A stretch of 8,627 nt of DNA, taken from the NCBI GenBank assembly GCA_021785805.1, contig JAJYEJ010000037.1, forward strand, positions 1 to 8,627, read 5' to 3'. The notes beneath the pieces were generated by a model. It ran no database searches, had not been told where the DNA came from, and worked only from the letters and a program-made list of their open reading frames with translations. Shown here one piece after another: positions 1 to 7,766 of this stretch (position 1 is its first letter; every line of letters starts with the position of its first letter). The translations under genes and the position numbers were made by a program. Origin of the DNA: Microcaldota archaeon (GTDB taxonomy: Archaea; Micrarchaeota; Micrarchaeia; Micrarchaeales; Micrarchaeaceae).

Positions 1-62
1 CGGTCGGTTTCCTTTGCTCTTCCTTGTCAGCAACCGAACCCAGTTTTGCCGTCGCAGAATTA

Positions 63-137
63 TGGTGGACTTGGCGGGATTCGAACCCGCAACCCCCTGC
101 ATGCCATGCAGGTGCGCTACCGTTACGCTACAAGCCC
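63..137 (-). tRNA. tRNA-Ala, anticodon GGC, CCA encoded
   Basis: Read on the minus strand, a full cloverleaf can be drawn by hand. It has a 7-bp acceptor stem, a 4-bp D stem with a 7-base loop containing GG, a 5-bp anticodon stem (CCTGC/GCAGG), a 5-base variable loop and a 5-bp T stem (GCGGG/CCCGC) with loop TTCGAAT. The anticodon loop is ATGGCAT, giving anticodon GGC, which decodes alanine codons GCC and GCU. The acceptor stem has a G3:U70 wobble, the known identity element for alanyl-tRNA synthetase, so the assignment rests on two independent signs. The discriminator base is A and CCA is encoded in the DNA (63-65). The mature tRNA is 75 bases with CCA and no intron is needed. It lies downstream of lsm on the same strand but has its own TATA-like box. 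Confidence 0.97.
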
Positions 138-162
138 ACAACGAATAGATTGTCCGCCAAGC

Positions 163-170
163 CTTAAAAA
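163..170 (-). promoter_or_regulatory. TATA-like box for tRNA-Ala
   Basis: On the minus strand the sequence TTTTTAAG is centred about 30 bases upstream of the first base of the mature tRNA at 137. Archaeal transcription starts roughly 25 bases after the TATA centre, so the primary transcript would begin only a few bases before the mature 5' end. The same T-run could also help end the lsm transcript. It lies inside a 7-bp inverted repeat (156-162 and 183-189). Confidence 0.5.
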
Positions 171-271
171 CATATGGAAAGAGCTTGGCTATCCGGCATT
201 ATGGTATATGGAATCCCATGCGCATAGAAAGGCATTAAGAGCCTATCGCCTGGTTTCTGGCTTGCCTATTT

Positions 272-496
272 TTATGCGGCTGGGCTTATGTAGATTATAT
301 TCCCTCCCCTGAGGAGTATGGTGCCGATCTTGGCCTTCGTGGTCCCATCCTCGAGCTCCTCCGCATCCTGCAGCACCACATTCATGTGGGCGTCGAACGA
401 AGCGAGCTTGCCTCTAATCTGCGTGCTGCCCTTGAGCCTTATCAGTACGCTCTGTCCCAATGCCTTGTTCAGAAGGTCGAACGGTCTTTCCTGCAT
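272..496 (-). CDS. Sm-like archaeal protein (Lsm/SmAP)
   Basis: This 74-residue protein has the length and both motifs of archaeal Sm-like proteins, which form six- or seven-membered rings that bind U-rich RNA and act in RNA processing and turnover. Sm1 spans about residues 15-47 and includes GKLASFDAHMNVVL, with Asp35, His37 and Asn39 at the RNA-contacting loop positions. Sm2 spans about 58-70 (IGTILLRGGNIIYIS) with the R-G-G-N turn (63-66), where many relatives have RGDN or RGEN. The ATG start at 496 is preceded by GGTG at 505-502 with a 5-base spacer. The gene lies 59 bases downstream of rpoA'' and probably has its own promoter in that gap. Archaeal lsm genes are often next to the ribosomal protein L37e gene, which is not visible here. 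The family call is secure; the RNA targets cannot be seen. Confidence 0.95.
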   Translation of the reverse strand: MQERPFDLLNKALGQSVLIRLKGSTQIRGKLASFDAHMNVVLQDAEELEDGTTKAKIGTILLRGGNIIYISPAA

Positions 497-530
497 GAAT
501 ACACCAAAACAAAACTATTATAGCAACACA

Positions 531-540
531 ATTAATAAAA
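531..540 (-). promoter_or_regulatory. TATA-like box for lsm
   Basis: The minus strand reads TTTTATTAAT here. Transcription would start near 508-510, leaving a leader of about a dozen bases that still holds the GGTG ribosome binding site at 505-502. A second AT-rich candidate, GCTATAATAG (524-515), would start transcription almost at the start codon and would exclude the binding site, so I prefer the upstream one. Confidence 0.35.
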
Positions 541-542
541 AA
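537..542 (-). terminator. oligo-T stretch after rpoA''
   Basis: On the minus strand a run of six T lies 14 bases after the rpoA'' stop codon. Archaeal RNA polymerase ends transcription at oligo-T without needing a hairpin, so this could end the RNAP operon. It overlaps the proposed lsm TATA box, so read-through into lsm is also possible. Confidence 0.35.
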
Positions 543-555
543 CAGGCGCTTGCGT

Positions 556-1608
556 TTATTCCTTGGCCTCCTTCTTCTTTATCCTAGCAAGGTCCTCCTT
601 CTTTATCGCAAGCTTTATCATCCCTGTGCCCAAGCCTATCTGCTTGCCTATGAGTATGTTCTCGGACACCCCCTTCAGCTTGTCTTCTTCTCCGAACACG
701 CTTGCGTTCGTGAAGTGCTTTATGGTCTCCTCATAGGCTGCCCTTGCGAAGACTGACTCCTTGTCCCCGGCTACGCCGTGCCTGCCTATGCTCCTTATGG
801 TTCCGGTGTATGTCATCGCATCGGCAACAAGGGAGATATGCCTGAAGCTTATGCTGAATCCCTCCTCCTTTATGACTTCCTGGAGCTCATTAGCTATGAG
901 ATTTCTTGCCGCTTCTATCCCATAGAACTTAAGCACCTCGAACATGTCGTTGCTGTAGATGTTCCACTTGTCGACGCCGTCTATCTCCATGACCTCCTCG
1001 AGGTTGCTGCCGCTTGTCTTTATGACGAACGTGCCATCCTCGTTCTGGTTTATGTTGGCCTTTATGATCCCCTTCACCCCGAGTATGTTCGCGTTAATTG
1101 TGTTGACGAAGGTCGTCCTGGTCTGCGCTGTGGTCTTGCCCTTAAACTTCACTTTTATCACATCGCTCTCCTCCACTGATACTGTGAGTGACTCGTTCTT
1201 TGAGAGCTTCGATGCGACAGTTCCGGCTGTTACCTCGTACAGCGACATCTTCTCCTTGTCAAGGTTAAGCAGCAGGGTTCCTGTCTTGAGGTCCTCCTTG
1301 AAGTCTCTGATGAGGCTTGACATCTTTACCTCCTCTATCTTCCTCCAGATCCCCCTGACCTTCTCGTAGTTCTTCTCTATGCTTTTTATCGGCTTTACCT
1401 CCATGACTGGGAACTTCGGCCTCTTCCTTGCGTCTACGATCTCCAATATCCTTGGAAGTCCGGTAGTGGTTACCACTGAGGATATACCGGCTGTGTGGAA
1501 CGACCTGAGTACCATCTGGGTTCCGGGCTCGCCTATCGACTGCGCGGCGATTACGCCTACGGCCTCCCCCGTTGCGACCTTAAAACTATCATCACTCGAT
1601 TTTGCCAT
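556..1608 (-). CDS. rpoA2: DNA-directed RNA polymerase subunit A'' (C-terminal part of the largest subunit)
   Basis: The 350-residue product is the C-terminal portion of the largest RNAP subunit, equivalent to the end of Rpb1 or bacterial beta'. It completes the active site, with the trigger loop, jaw and C-terminal clamp parts. Residues 14-40 hold the near-universal GEAVGVIAAQSIGEPGTQM block followed by SFHTAG. His38 corresponds to the trigger-loop histidine that contacts the incoming nucleotide. GLPRILEIVDARK (50-62), GVKGI (177-181) and IGRHGVAGDKESV (274-286) are further family blocks. The ATG at 1608 is two codons after an in-frame TAG (1614-1612), so no N-terminal extension is possible, and GGTG (1618-1615) lies 6 bases upstream. 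Only about 13 residues precede the GEAVG block, where other archaeal A'' proteins usually have about 50-60. It lies 12 bases after rpoA', so it is co-transcribed. Confidence 0.98.
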   Translation of the reverse strand: MAKSSDDSFKVATGEAVGVIAAQSIGEPGTQMVLRSFHTAGISSVVTTTGLPRILEIVDARKRPKFPVMEVKPIKSIEKNYEKVRGIWRKIEEVKMSSLIRDFKEDLKTGTLLLNLDKEKMSLYEVTAGTVASKLSKNESLTVSVEESDVIKVKFKGKTTAQTRTTFVNTINANILGVKGIIKANINQNEDGTFVIKTSGSNLEEVMEIDGVDKWNIYSNDMFEVLKFYGIEAARNLIANELQEVIKEEGFSISFRHISLVADAMTYTGTIRSIGRHGVAGDKESVFARAAYEETIKHFTNASVFGEEDKLKGVSENILIGKQIGLGTGMIKLAIKKEDLARIKKKEAKE

Positions 1609-1620
1609 ATCCTACACCGT

Positions 1621-4194
1621 TTAGGACTTTGCCTTGTCCTTCATTACACGCTCCCGTATCGGGTCTATGCCATCCCCTCCGTATATCGTCTGTATAAGCG
1701 CTCCGCTTGCGTCCTTGACCGCACCATTCTTATCGGCGTAGAAGTCCTGCATGGCGTTGATAAGCCTCCTTTGCAGATAACCGCTAACTGCCGTGACCAG
1801 CGACTTAGTCATGGATGAGTCCCTCGCCCCCATGGCGTGCATGTAAAACTCGGTCGGAGACAGTCCGTCAGAGAAGCTGGACTTGATGAACCCCTTGGCT
1901 GACGGGTTCGGATCCCCTCTCCTGAAGTACGGAAGCACCCTTCTGTTGTACCCTCTTGAGGGCCTCTTCCCTCTTATGGATTGCTGTCCTAGGAAGACGC
2001 TTGTCATGACAAGATTGAGTATGGTTCCTCTTGCCTTGAGCTTGGCCATAAGGTATGCCCTGTTGTCCAGGTCTATGCTCTTGCTAAGCAGCTTCTGCGC
2101 CATATGCCTTGCCTCCTCCAGCTGGGCCATGACTATGATTTCAAGGGTCTCCCTTCTGGTATACCCAGGCAACGGGTCGAGCTTCTTCTGTTTGTATTTC
2201 TCTATCAACGCTCCTGCCTTCGCTTCTACGTCCTTGACTATCGCTACACGCTCCTTCTCGACATTGTCCGGCATGTAATAGTCCTTTACGCTTATCGTTA
2301 TGCCCTTCTTCACGGAGACTATGAGCGTCATCTTAGTCAGCCTTGAAAGGAAATCCACTGCGGCATCTGAGCCTATGTCCTCGAATATTTTTAATAGGAG
2401 CGTGCCTCCTCCGTTGCCTACGAGTCTTTCATCAACAATGCCCTTAAGCAGCTTTCCGTCCTTTATCGATACTTCGGCTCCATCAAGGGTCTTGCCCTCG
2501 AAGTTGAAGCCCTCTGGCAGTATCATTGAGAATATCGCCTTTCCGCTGTAAACGCCATTCTTCTCCGGCTTAGGGAGTTCGTATACGCCTACGCCGGCCA
2601 GCATCTCCGTCGCGTCATCTTTGTTGAAGTAGGCGTCATCCTTGGTCAGGAAGAATGCGCCTATGATTTCATCTTCCTCTGCGAACATGATCGGACCGCC
2701 ATGCCTCGGGCTCAAGAGCTGGTCCTTCGGCTGCATGAGGTATCGCGCCTCCGCCTGTGCTTCAAGAGACTGCGGTACGTGGAGGTTCATCTCGTCTCCG
2801 TCGAAGTCTGCGTTGTACGGCGTTGTCGCAGATGCGTTTATCCTAAGGGTCTTTCCTGGAAGCACCCTTACCTTGTGCGCCATTATGGACATCCTATGAA
2901 GCGTCGGCTGCCTGTTGAACAGGGCGATATCACCATCTATGAGCTGCCTCTCCAGGACCTGCCCTGGCTCTATGCCCTTCAGCAACTCCTCCCTTGTGAC
3001 CTCGGTTACCCTCTTCCTGAGCCCTTCCTTGGTTATCACGTTGATTATCACAGGATACTCGGTCCTCTGCAGGAGCTTCTTCGCTTCCTCTATGTTCCAG
3101 AGCGTGACATATACGGGCACGGTTAGGTTCTCCGCGAGCCTTGTGGGAACGCCCACTTCGTTTATTGATATGTTGGCGTCGGCTGACACCACCGTCCTTG
3201 CAGAGAAGTTTACCCTCTTTCCGCTCAGGTAATATCTCAATCTTCCCTCCTTGCCCTTGAGCCTCTGCGCAAGGGTTTTGAGCGGTCTTGTGCTCCTGTG
3301 CCTCGCTACCGGCACCCCCGGAGTCTCATTGTTGAAGTAGCTTGTAACATGATACTGCAGAAGCTCCCATAAATCATCTATGATTATCTGAGGCGCCCCG
3401 GCGTCGATGTCCTGCTCAAGCCTCTGGTTTATCCTCATTATATCTACGAGTTTGTGGGTCAAATCATCCTCGCTTCTCTCTCCAGACTCCAGCGTGATGG
3501 AAGGTCTTACATTGACCGGCGGCACCAGGAGCGTCGTGAGCACGAACCATTCCGGTCTTGTGGCTACTGGGTCTATGCCTATGAGCTTAAGGTCGTTGTC
3601 AGGTACCCTTGCCAGCCAGTCCCTTATCTCGTCGGCTTTCATCCTGCTTCCCTCTATGTAAAAGGATGTCGGCCTCTCAAGCTTGAGCTTTCTCTGTGCT
3701 GCCTGGCAGTATGGGCACTTCTTTACGGACTTCAGCTTCTTTATGAGTATCTCCTTATCCCTGGTCGTATTCGCAGCAGCGAGCGATGTCAAGTCTATCG
3801 TAGCGCCTTCCGCTTCATCCTCCTTACCTACGAAGACTTTTATGGCGGACTTCATGTCCCCTACCTGGGTATCCGTCAAGAGCAGCCTATGACATTGCTG
3901 GCACGTCGATTGAAGCAGCAGGTATATCGTCTTGGCGTACTCCGGGTGTATTACTGGACGGACCAGCTCTAGGTGCCCAAAGTGGCCTGGACAGGTCTTC
4001 ACCCTCCCTCCACAGGTCTTGCACTTCAGTCCAGGGTCTATTACCCCGAGCCTTTGATCGACAAGCCCTCCGTCTATCGGATAGCCATCCTCGTTGTACG
4101 TATCCGGCACAATGAGCTTGGCTATGCTCATCCTCTTTATCGTATCCGGTGAGATCATTGTGAACCTTATCGATTCTATCGCTTCCGCATGCAT
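1621..4194 (-). CDS. rpoA1: DNA-directed RNA polymerase subunit A' (N-terminal part of the largest subunit)
   Basis: The 857-residue product is the N-terminal two thirds of the largest RNAP subunit, with clamp, active site and bridge helix. Zinc ligands of the clamp are visible as C58-x2-C61-x6-C68-PGH71, plus two further CxxC pairs (C98/C101 and C160/C163). The catalytic loop is NADFDGDEM (461-469), whose aspartates 463, 465 and 467 hold the catalytic Mg2+. FNRQPTLHRMSI (426-437) and RGKRPSRGYN (741-750) are other family blocks. The bridge helix (about 785-812) keeps SGYLQRRL but its first half is unusual, GARDSSMTKSLVTA. The protein ends at YGGDGIDP plus a short basic tail, near the usual archaeal A'/A'' break. 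The ATG at 4194 follows the rpoB' stop by 4 bases, with GTG (4202-4200) 5 bases upstream inside the end of rpoB', which suggests coupled translation. Confidence 0.98.
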   Translation of the reverse strand: MHAEAIESIRFTMISPDTIKRMSIAKLIVPDTYNEDGYPIDGGLVDQRLGVIDPGLKCKTCGGRVKTCPGHFGHLELVRPVIHPEYAKTIYLLLQSTCQQCHRLLLTDTQVGDMKSAIKVFVGKEDEAEGATIDLTSLAAANTTRDKEILIKKLKSVKKCPYCQAAQRKLKLERPTSFYIEGSRMKADEIRDWLARVPDNDLKLIGIDPVATRPEWFVLTTLLVPPVNVRPSITLESGERSEDDLTHKLVDIMRINQRLEQDIDAGAPQIIIDDLWELLQYHVTSYFNNETPGVPVARHRSTRPLKTLAQRLKGKEGRLRYYLSGKRVNFSARTVVSADANISINEVGVPTRLAENLTVPVYVTLWNIEEAKKLLQRTEYPVIINVITKEGLRKRVTEVTREELLKGIEPGQVLERQLIDGDIALFNRQPTLHRMSIMAHKVRVLPGKTLRINASATTPYNADFDGDEMNLHVPQSLEAQAEARYLMQPKDQLLSPRHGGPIMFAEEDEIIGAFFLTKDDAYFNKDDATEMLAGVGVYELPKPEKNGVYSGKAIFSMILPEGFNFEGKTLDGAEVSIKDGKLLKGIVDERLVGNGGGTLLLKIFEDIGSDAAVDFLSRLTKMTLIVSVKKGITISVKDYYMPDNVEKERVAIVKDVEAKAGALIEKYKQKKLDPLPGYTRRETLEIIVMAQLEEARHMAQKLLSKSIDLDNRAYLMAKLKARGTILNLVMTSVFLGQQSIRGKRPSRGYNRRVLPYFRRGDPNPSAKGFIKSSFSDGLSPTEFYMHAMGARDSSMTKSLVTAVSGYLQRRLINAMQDFYADKNGAVKDASGALIQTIYGGDGIDPIRERVMKDKAKS

Positions 4195-4198
4195 AACA

Positions 4199-6022
4199 TC
4201 ACTCGCTTTTCAGCTTTACCTTCGGCAGTATGTGCAGAGACTTTATCTCGTCAAGCAGAAGCTTGAACGCATAGCTGATCTCTACCTTCTCCAGGTTGTT
4301 GCCGCTGTCCGCGGGGCAGACCGGCACGTTCTTTATGTGATCGTAATAACCAACGTCTCCACAATCCTTGCATATCCAGACCTCTGCCTTGTCGCTCTGG
4401 TCGAGCATGCGCTCCTTCAGCAACAGGCTTGCGCCATACCCGACGAGCGCGTCCCTTTCCATCTCTCCGAACTTGAGCCCTCCTCTTCGTGGCTTTCCTT
4501 CGGTCGGCTGGTGGGTGAGTATCTGCACCGGGCCCCTGCTCCTGACCTGCAGCTTGGTGCTAACCATGTGCATCAGCCTGTGGAAGTAGACCACGCCCTG
4601 GAATATCTGCGACTCGAAGCGCTTACCCGTCCTTCCATCATACAGGAACTCATCTCCGAACCTGTCGAAGCCTCTATCCGATAACATCTTCCCGAACTCG
4701 TCCATGCGTTCCTTGCCGTTGCCCGAGAAAGCCGTGCCGTCAGGTTGGCTTGCCGACAGTGCAGCCGCCTTGCCTGACAGGGTCTCGAGCATGTGCCCGA
4801 AGGTCATCCTGTTAGGTATGGATATCGGATTAAGTATAAGGTCTGGCACTACACCGTCCTTGGTGAACGGCATATCCTCAGGATTCACTATGAGCGCGAC
4901 CACGCCCTTTTGCCCGTGCCTGCTTGCGAACTTGTCTCCGACCTCAGGCACCCTTACGCTCCTGACCCTTACTTTAACTATCTTGGTCGCGCCTGTCGTC
5001 TCGCTGAGCATTACGCTGTCCACTATGCCTTCCTCTCCTGCCCTAAGAGTCACGGAGTTATCCCTGCTTCTTTCTTCTCCCACTCCGAAGCTTGTCTGCT
5101 CCTCGAGGAATCTCGGTGGTGATATCTTCCCTATGAGAACGTCCCCTTCCGCCACTGTCTGCTCCGGCTCTATTATGCCGTCCTCACTTAGTTTCGAATA
5201 AGCGTGCTCCCCGAGGTAGCCGTCTGTTGTAGCTGGGGGCACGACGAAGTGGTCCTGCTGCCCTCCCGCATATCTCCTCTCCTCGTCAGGGTATGTCCTG
5301 AAGAATATACTTCTTCCAAGACCCCGGTCTATGGCTGCCCTGTTCATCACCAGGGCGTCCTTCATGTTGTATCCGTAATAAGTTGATACGGCGACCACAA
5401 AATTCTGCCCGTTAGGGTGCCTATTGAGCTTAAGCGACCGGTACGCCGTGCTGGTCACTAGCGGCACCTGCGGATAGTAGAGCAGATATGCCCTTGCGTC
5501 ATATCTGTTGTTGAAGTTTATAGCATAAAGCCCCTGCCCCTGCTTGGCGAAGTTCATCGCGAGTGGATGCCTTCCCACCGAGTTGTACTCCGGGTATACA
5601 CTGATGCTAGCAGTAAGTCCGAACATCGATGCCGGGTCTATTTCAAGGTGGGTCGTTTTTTTGGATATCCTGTCCTCCAGGAGAGCGACAGCCGCATTCT
5701 CCTCCTCTTCGGCATCGAGATACTCGATTACACCTCTCCTTATCAGGTAGTTGAAGTCGATCTCCTTGCTCTTCAACTTCTCCTTGAGCTCACCGGTAAG
5801 CATGCTTACGCCTCCATCAACTATGATGTAAGCTTTCCTTGCCCTTCCCCTATCTGCATTAATGTGGACCTCGTTCAGCTTCTGTATGTAGGCTACGTTG
5901 ACCTCTCCAGAAAGTATCCCTGTCCTCCTGTTCTTCCTTACCTCATTGGCAAATGCCCTGCCATCCTTTACGGTGCCTATAGCCCTTCCATCAAGATATA
6001 CATGACATTTTTCTCCAGTCAA
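4199..6022 (-). CDS. rpoB1: DNA-directed RNA polymerase subunit B' (C-terminal part of the second-largest subunit)
   Basis: The product is the C-terminal part of the second-largest RNAP subunit (Rpb2 or bacterial beta), split from B'' as in many euryarchaea. It carries the wall, hybrid-binding domain and C-terminal clamp part. Visible blocks, counted from the chosen start, are GYNMKDALVMNRAAIDRG (217-234), KISPPRF (299-305), and VPEVGDKFASRHGQKG (358-373), whose lysines 364 and 372 face the nucleic acids in the active centre. GEMERDALVGYGA and ISYAFKLLLDEIKSL lie near the end. The C-terminal zinc site has C551-x2-C554 and C569, but the fourth position is Asp572 (CPAD) where Cys is usual. I place the start at TTG 6022 because GGTG (6032-6029) precedes it by 6 bases. 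TTG at 6034 and GTG at 6031 directly after the rpoB'' stop are in frame and would add four or three residues. With the chosen start the protein has 607 residues. Confidence 0.97.
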   Translation of the reverse strand: MTGEKCHVYLDGRAIGTVKDGRAFANEVRKNRRTGILSGEVNVAYIQKLNEVHINADRGRARKAYIIVDGGVSMLTGELKEKLKSKEIDFNYLIRRGVIEYLDAEEEENAAVALLEDRISKKTTHLEIDPASMFGLTASISVYPEYNSVGRHPLAMNFAKQGQGLYAINFNNRYDARAYLLYYPQVPLVTSTAYRSLKLNRHPNGQNFVVAVSTYYGYNMKDALVMNRAAIDRGLGRSIFFRTYPDEERRYAGGQQDHFVVPPATTDGYLGEHAYSKLSEDGIIEPEQTVAEGDVLIGKISPPRFLEEQTSFGVGEERSRDNSVTLRAGEEGIVDSVMLSETTGATKIVKVRVRSVRVPEVGDKFASRHGQKGVVALIVNPEDMPFTKDGVVPDLILNPISIPNRMTFGHMLETLSGKAAALSASQPDGTAFSGNGKERMDEFGKMLSDRGFDRFGDEFLYDGRTGKRFESQIFQGVVYFHRLMHMVSTKLQVRSRGPVQILTHQPTEGKPRRGGLKFGEMERDALVGYGASLLLKERMLDQSDKAEVWICKDCGDVGYYDHIKNVPVCPADSGNNLEKVEISYAFKLLLDEIKSLHILPKVKLKSE

Positions 6023-6034
6023 AATATTCACCAA

Positions 6035-7507
6035 TCACTTCGTGTCCTCTAATGCTTTCATCTCCTTAAGCTTTTCCTCAAGGGTCTTTATCTCGGCTCC
6101 CACCGTTATCCTCGACATTATGGCAAGGTATCGGGTAAGCCCTACCTCCGTTCCTTCTGGAGTCTCGCTGGGGCACAGCTTTCCTATGTGTGTTCCGTGG
6201 ACGTCCCTTGCCTTGAAATGCGGATGCTTCTTTGCAAGAGGGGACTTTATCCTCCTGAGGTGGGCAAGCGAGCTCACAAGGTTTATCCTGTCGAGCACCT
6301 GCGACACTCCAGTCTGGCCGGCAGGCCACGAACCAGTGCCCATCGAATATAATATCTTTTCTGTAAGAGTATCGGCGTTGATGTTGCTTCTCACCGTGAG
6401 CTTCCTTCCCCTTGCGGTCGTTCTCTCAATATGGTACTTTATATCTCTTACCAGGAACTTGAATGCATTGGAGAACAGCTCCTCCATCAGGTCTCCAGCG
6501 AGCTTTATCCTCTTGTTGGCGTAGTGGTCCTTGTCATCGGATTTGGCCTTCCCATACGCAACCAGGGATGCTCTTTCAGCCATGCGCAGCAGGTAATAGC
6601 CCTTCTCCTTCCTAGTCTTCTCAGTCGTTCCAAGATGCGGGAGTATGTAAGTGTCAAGCTGCATCTCGGCCCTCTTCTGCTGGTATGCCTTGGCCTGATT
6701 AGGCGCTGATATCCTGCCGAGCTCGCCGATCGCATCGGCGGGGCTCATCTCCTTGGCGCTACTAAGGTCTACATTGAGCAGCATGTCGTTCCTTATCTCA
6801 TTGGATGAGACGCTTTCCAGTATGTCCTTGATCTGAAGCCCTAGTGCCCTCAGTATGAGTATCATGTCCATGCCCTTCGATATCGTCGGGAAGAGCACCT
6901 TGTATATGCCGTATTCGTCCCTTGTCACGCTGCATCGCGCCCGGAAGCTTACAGTCGTGGAGAAAACCTTGCTGGTGACGCTCTTGTTCTTCTCCTTTGT
7001 ACAGATTATCCTGTTCGGTGCAAGGTCCTCTATCCCGACAAGCACTCGTTCCGTGCCCTTAATTATGAAGTAACCGCCGGGATCGTCAGGATCCTCTCCC
7101 TCGTTGACCAGCTGATCCTTTGTCATGTTCCTCGTGTAGCACATCTCGCTCCTTACCATGACCGGTATCTCTCCGATGAATGCCTCTCCCGCAGAGTCGA
7201 CCTTTTCTATCCCGCTGACGATAGGGACATAACTTATGTATGCCGGGGCGGCATATGTAAGGTTCCTTGCTATCGCCTCATTAGGGAGGATCCTTCTGGT
7301 CGAGCTGTCGGCCTCTATCACCACAGGAGGCTCAAGCCTTATGTTGGTGAATCTTATCGCAAATCCGGAGACATCAGGCTCCACCAGGCTTTGGCTCTCC
7401 ACTATCCTTTGTATCCCCAGCCTTACGAAACGGTTGTAACTCTCTATCTGCTGCTGCACTATAGAAGTAGAAGCGATATACGCCTCTAATATTTCATGAT
7501 CATTCAT
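6035..7507 (-). CDS. rpoB2: DNA-directed RNA polymerase subunit B'' (N-terminal part of the second-largest subunit)
   Basis: The 490-residue product is the N-terminal half of the second-largest RNAP subunit, covering the protrusion, lobe and fork. Visible blocks are GYFIIKGTERVLVGIE (145-160), LRRIKSPL (417-424) after the fork-loop segment TGVSQVLDRINLVSSLAHL (399-417), and ARDVHGTHIGKLCPSETPEG (433-452), all standard for archaeal and eukaryotic enzymes. It ends with a charged helix (about 470-490) after the block where the split usually occurs, and B' begins a few bases later. The split is genuine: an in-frame TGA (6037-6035) separates the two parts and both match the known euryarchaeal break. 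The ATG at 7507 has GTG (7515-7513) 5 bases upstream. The gene starts 34 bases after rpoH ends, consistent with one transcript. Confidence 0.98.
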   Translation of the reverse strand: MNDHEILEAYIASTSIVQQQIESYNRFVRLGIQRIVESQSLVEPDVSGFAIRFTNIRLEPPVVIEADSSTRRILPNEAIARNLTYAAPAYISYVPIVSGIEKVDSAGEAFIGEIPVMVRSEMCYTRNMTKDQLVNEGEDPDDPGGYFIIKGTERVLVGIEDLAPNRIICTKEKNKSVTSKVFSTTVSFRARCSVTRDEYGIYKVLFPTISKGMDMILILRALGLQIKDILESVSSNEIRNDMLLNVDLSSAKEMSPADAIGELGRISAPNQAKAYQQKRAEMQLDTYILPHLGTTEKTRKEKGYYLLRMAERASLVAYGKAKSDDKDHYANKRIKLAGDLMEELFSNAFKFLVRDIKYHIERTTARGRKLTVRSNINADTLTEKILYSMGTGSWPAGQTGVSQVLDRINLVSSLAHLRRIKSPLAKKHPHFKARDVHGTHIGKLCPSETPEGTEVGLTRYLAIMSRITVGAEIKTLEEKLKEMKALEDTK

Positions 7508-7541
7508 TCTATCACAGTGTTGCCGCCGTTAGGCACAGCGT

Positions 7542-7766
7542 TTAAGCCATTACCACGTAGCGGTAGTAGGTATACTTCCCTGTAGGGTCCTCTCTGGTTA
7601 TGGCTATCAACTGGCCGGGCTTGGCATTGAGCTTCTTCGCCTGCGGATCAGCATCAAGTATCTTAGGGAACTTGTCGAGTGGTATTCCGTATTTCTTGGC
7701 AGTATTCTTAGCCTCGCTCTCGCTAAGGAGCTTATGTTCGGGAATTAGATTGTGGGGCGCGACCAA
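7542..7766 (-). CDS. rpoH: DNA-directed RNA polymerase subunit H (Rpb5-like)
   Basis: The product is the small H subunit, equal to the C-terminal assembly domain of eukaryotic Rpb5, which binds the jaw near downstream DNA. The family N-terminal signature HxLVPKHE appears as HNLIPEHKL. It is followed by LSESEAKNTAKKYG, the block FPKILDADPQAKKLNAKPGQLIAI, and a C-terminal TREDPT...YYRYVV. The position directly upstream of rpoB'' is the standard archaeal arrangement. I choose TTG at 7766 as start. GGTG (7775-7772) lies 5 bases before it, and the 74-residue product then begins four residues before the conserved His, as in relatives such as the methanogen protein. A GTG at 7787 in the same frame would add seven residues (MPFLGEL) but has no ribosome binding site. 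No ATG is available in this frame. Confidence 0.95.
   Translation of the reverse strand: MVAPHNLIPEHKLLSESEAKNTAKKYGIPLDKFPKILDADPQAKKLNAKPGQLIAITREDPTGKYTYYRYVVMA

Noticed and set aside
1..62. Gene fragment at the left edge
   Set aside because: Only 62 bases lie before the tRNA 3' end, with no start, motif or terminator that can be supported.
46..312. 88-codon plus-strand frame running across the tRNA
   Set aside because: It covers the complement of tRNA-Ala and the end of lsm. Its GGIRTRN motif is just the translated tRNA complement.
3454..3972. 172-codon open frame on the plus strand
   Set aside because: It lies opposite rpoA', whose reading frame is certain from zinc and catalytic motifs, and its translation shows no domain. 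The other plus-strand frames opposite the RNAP genes (for example 4094-4684 and 5567-6052) are rejected for the same reason.
6031..6037. Frameshift or assembly error splitting a single rpoB
   Set aside because: The break falls at the known euryarchaeal B''/B' junction and the downstream part has its own ribosome binding site, so two genes are expected.
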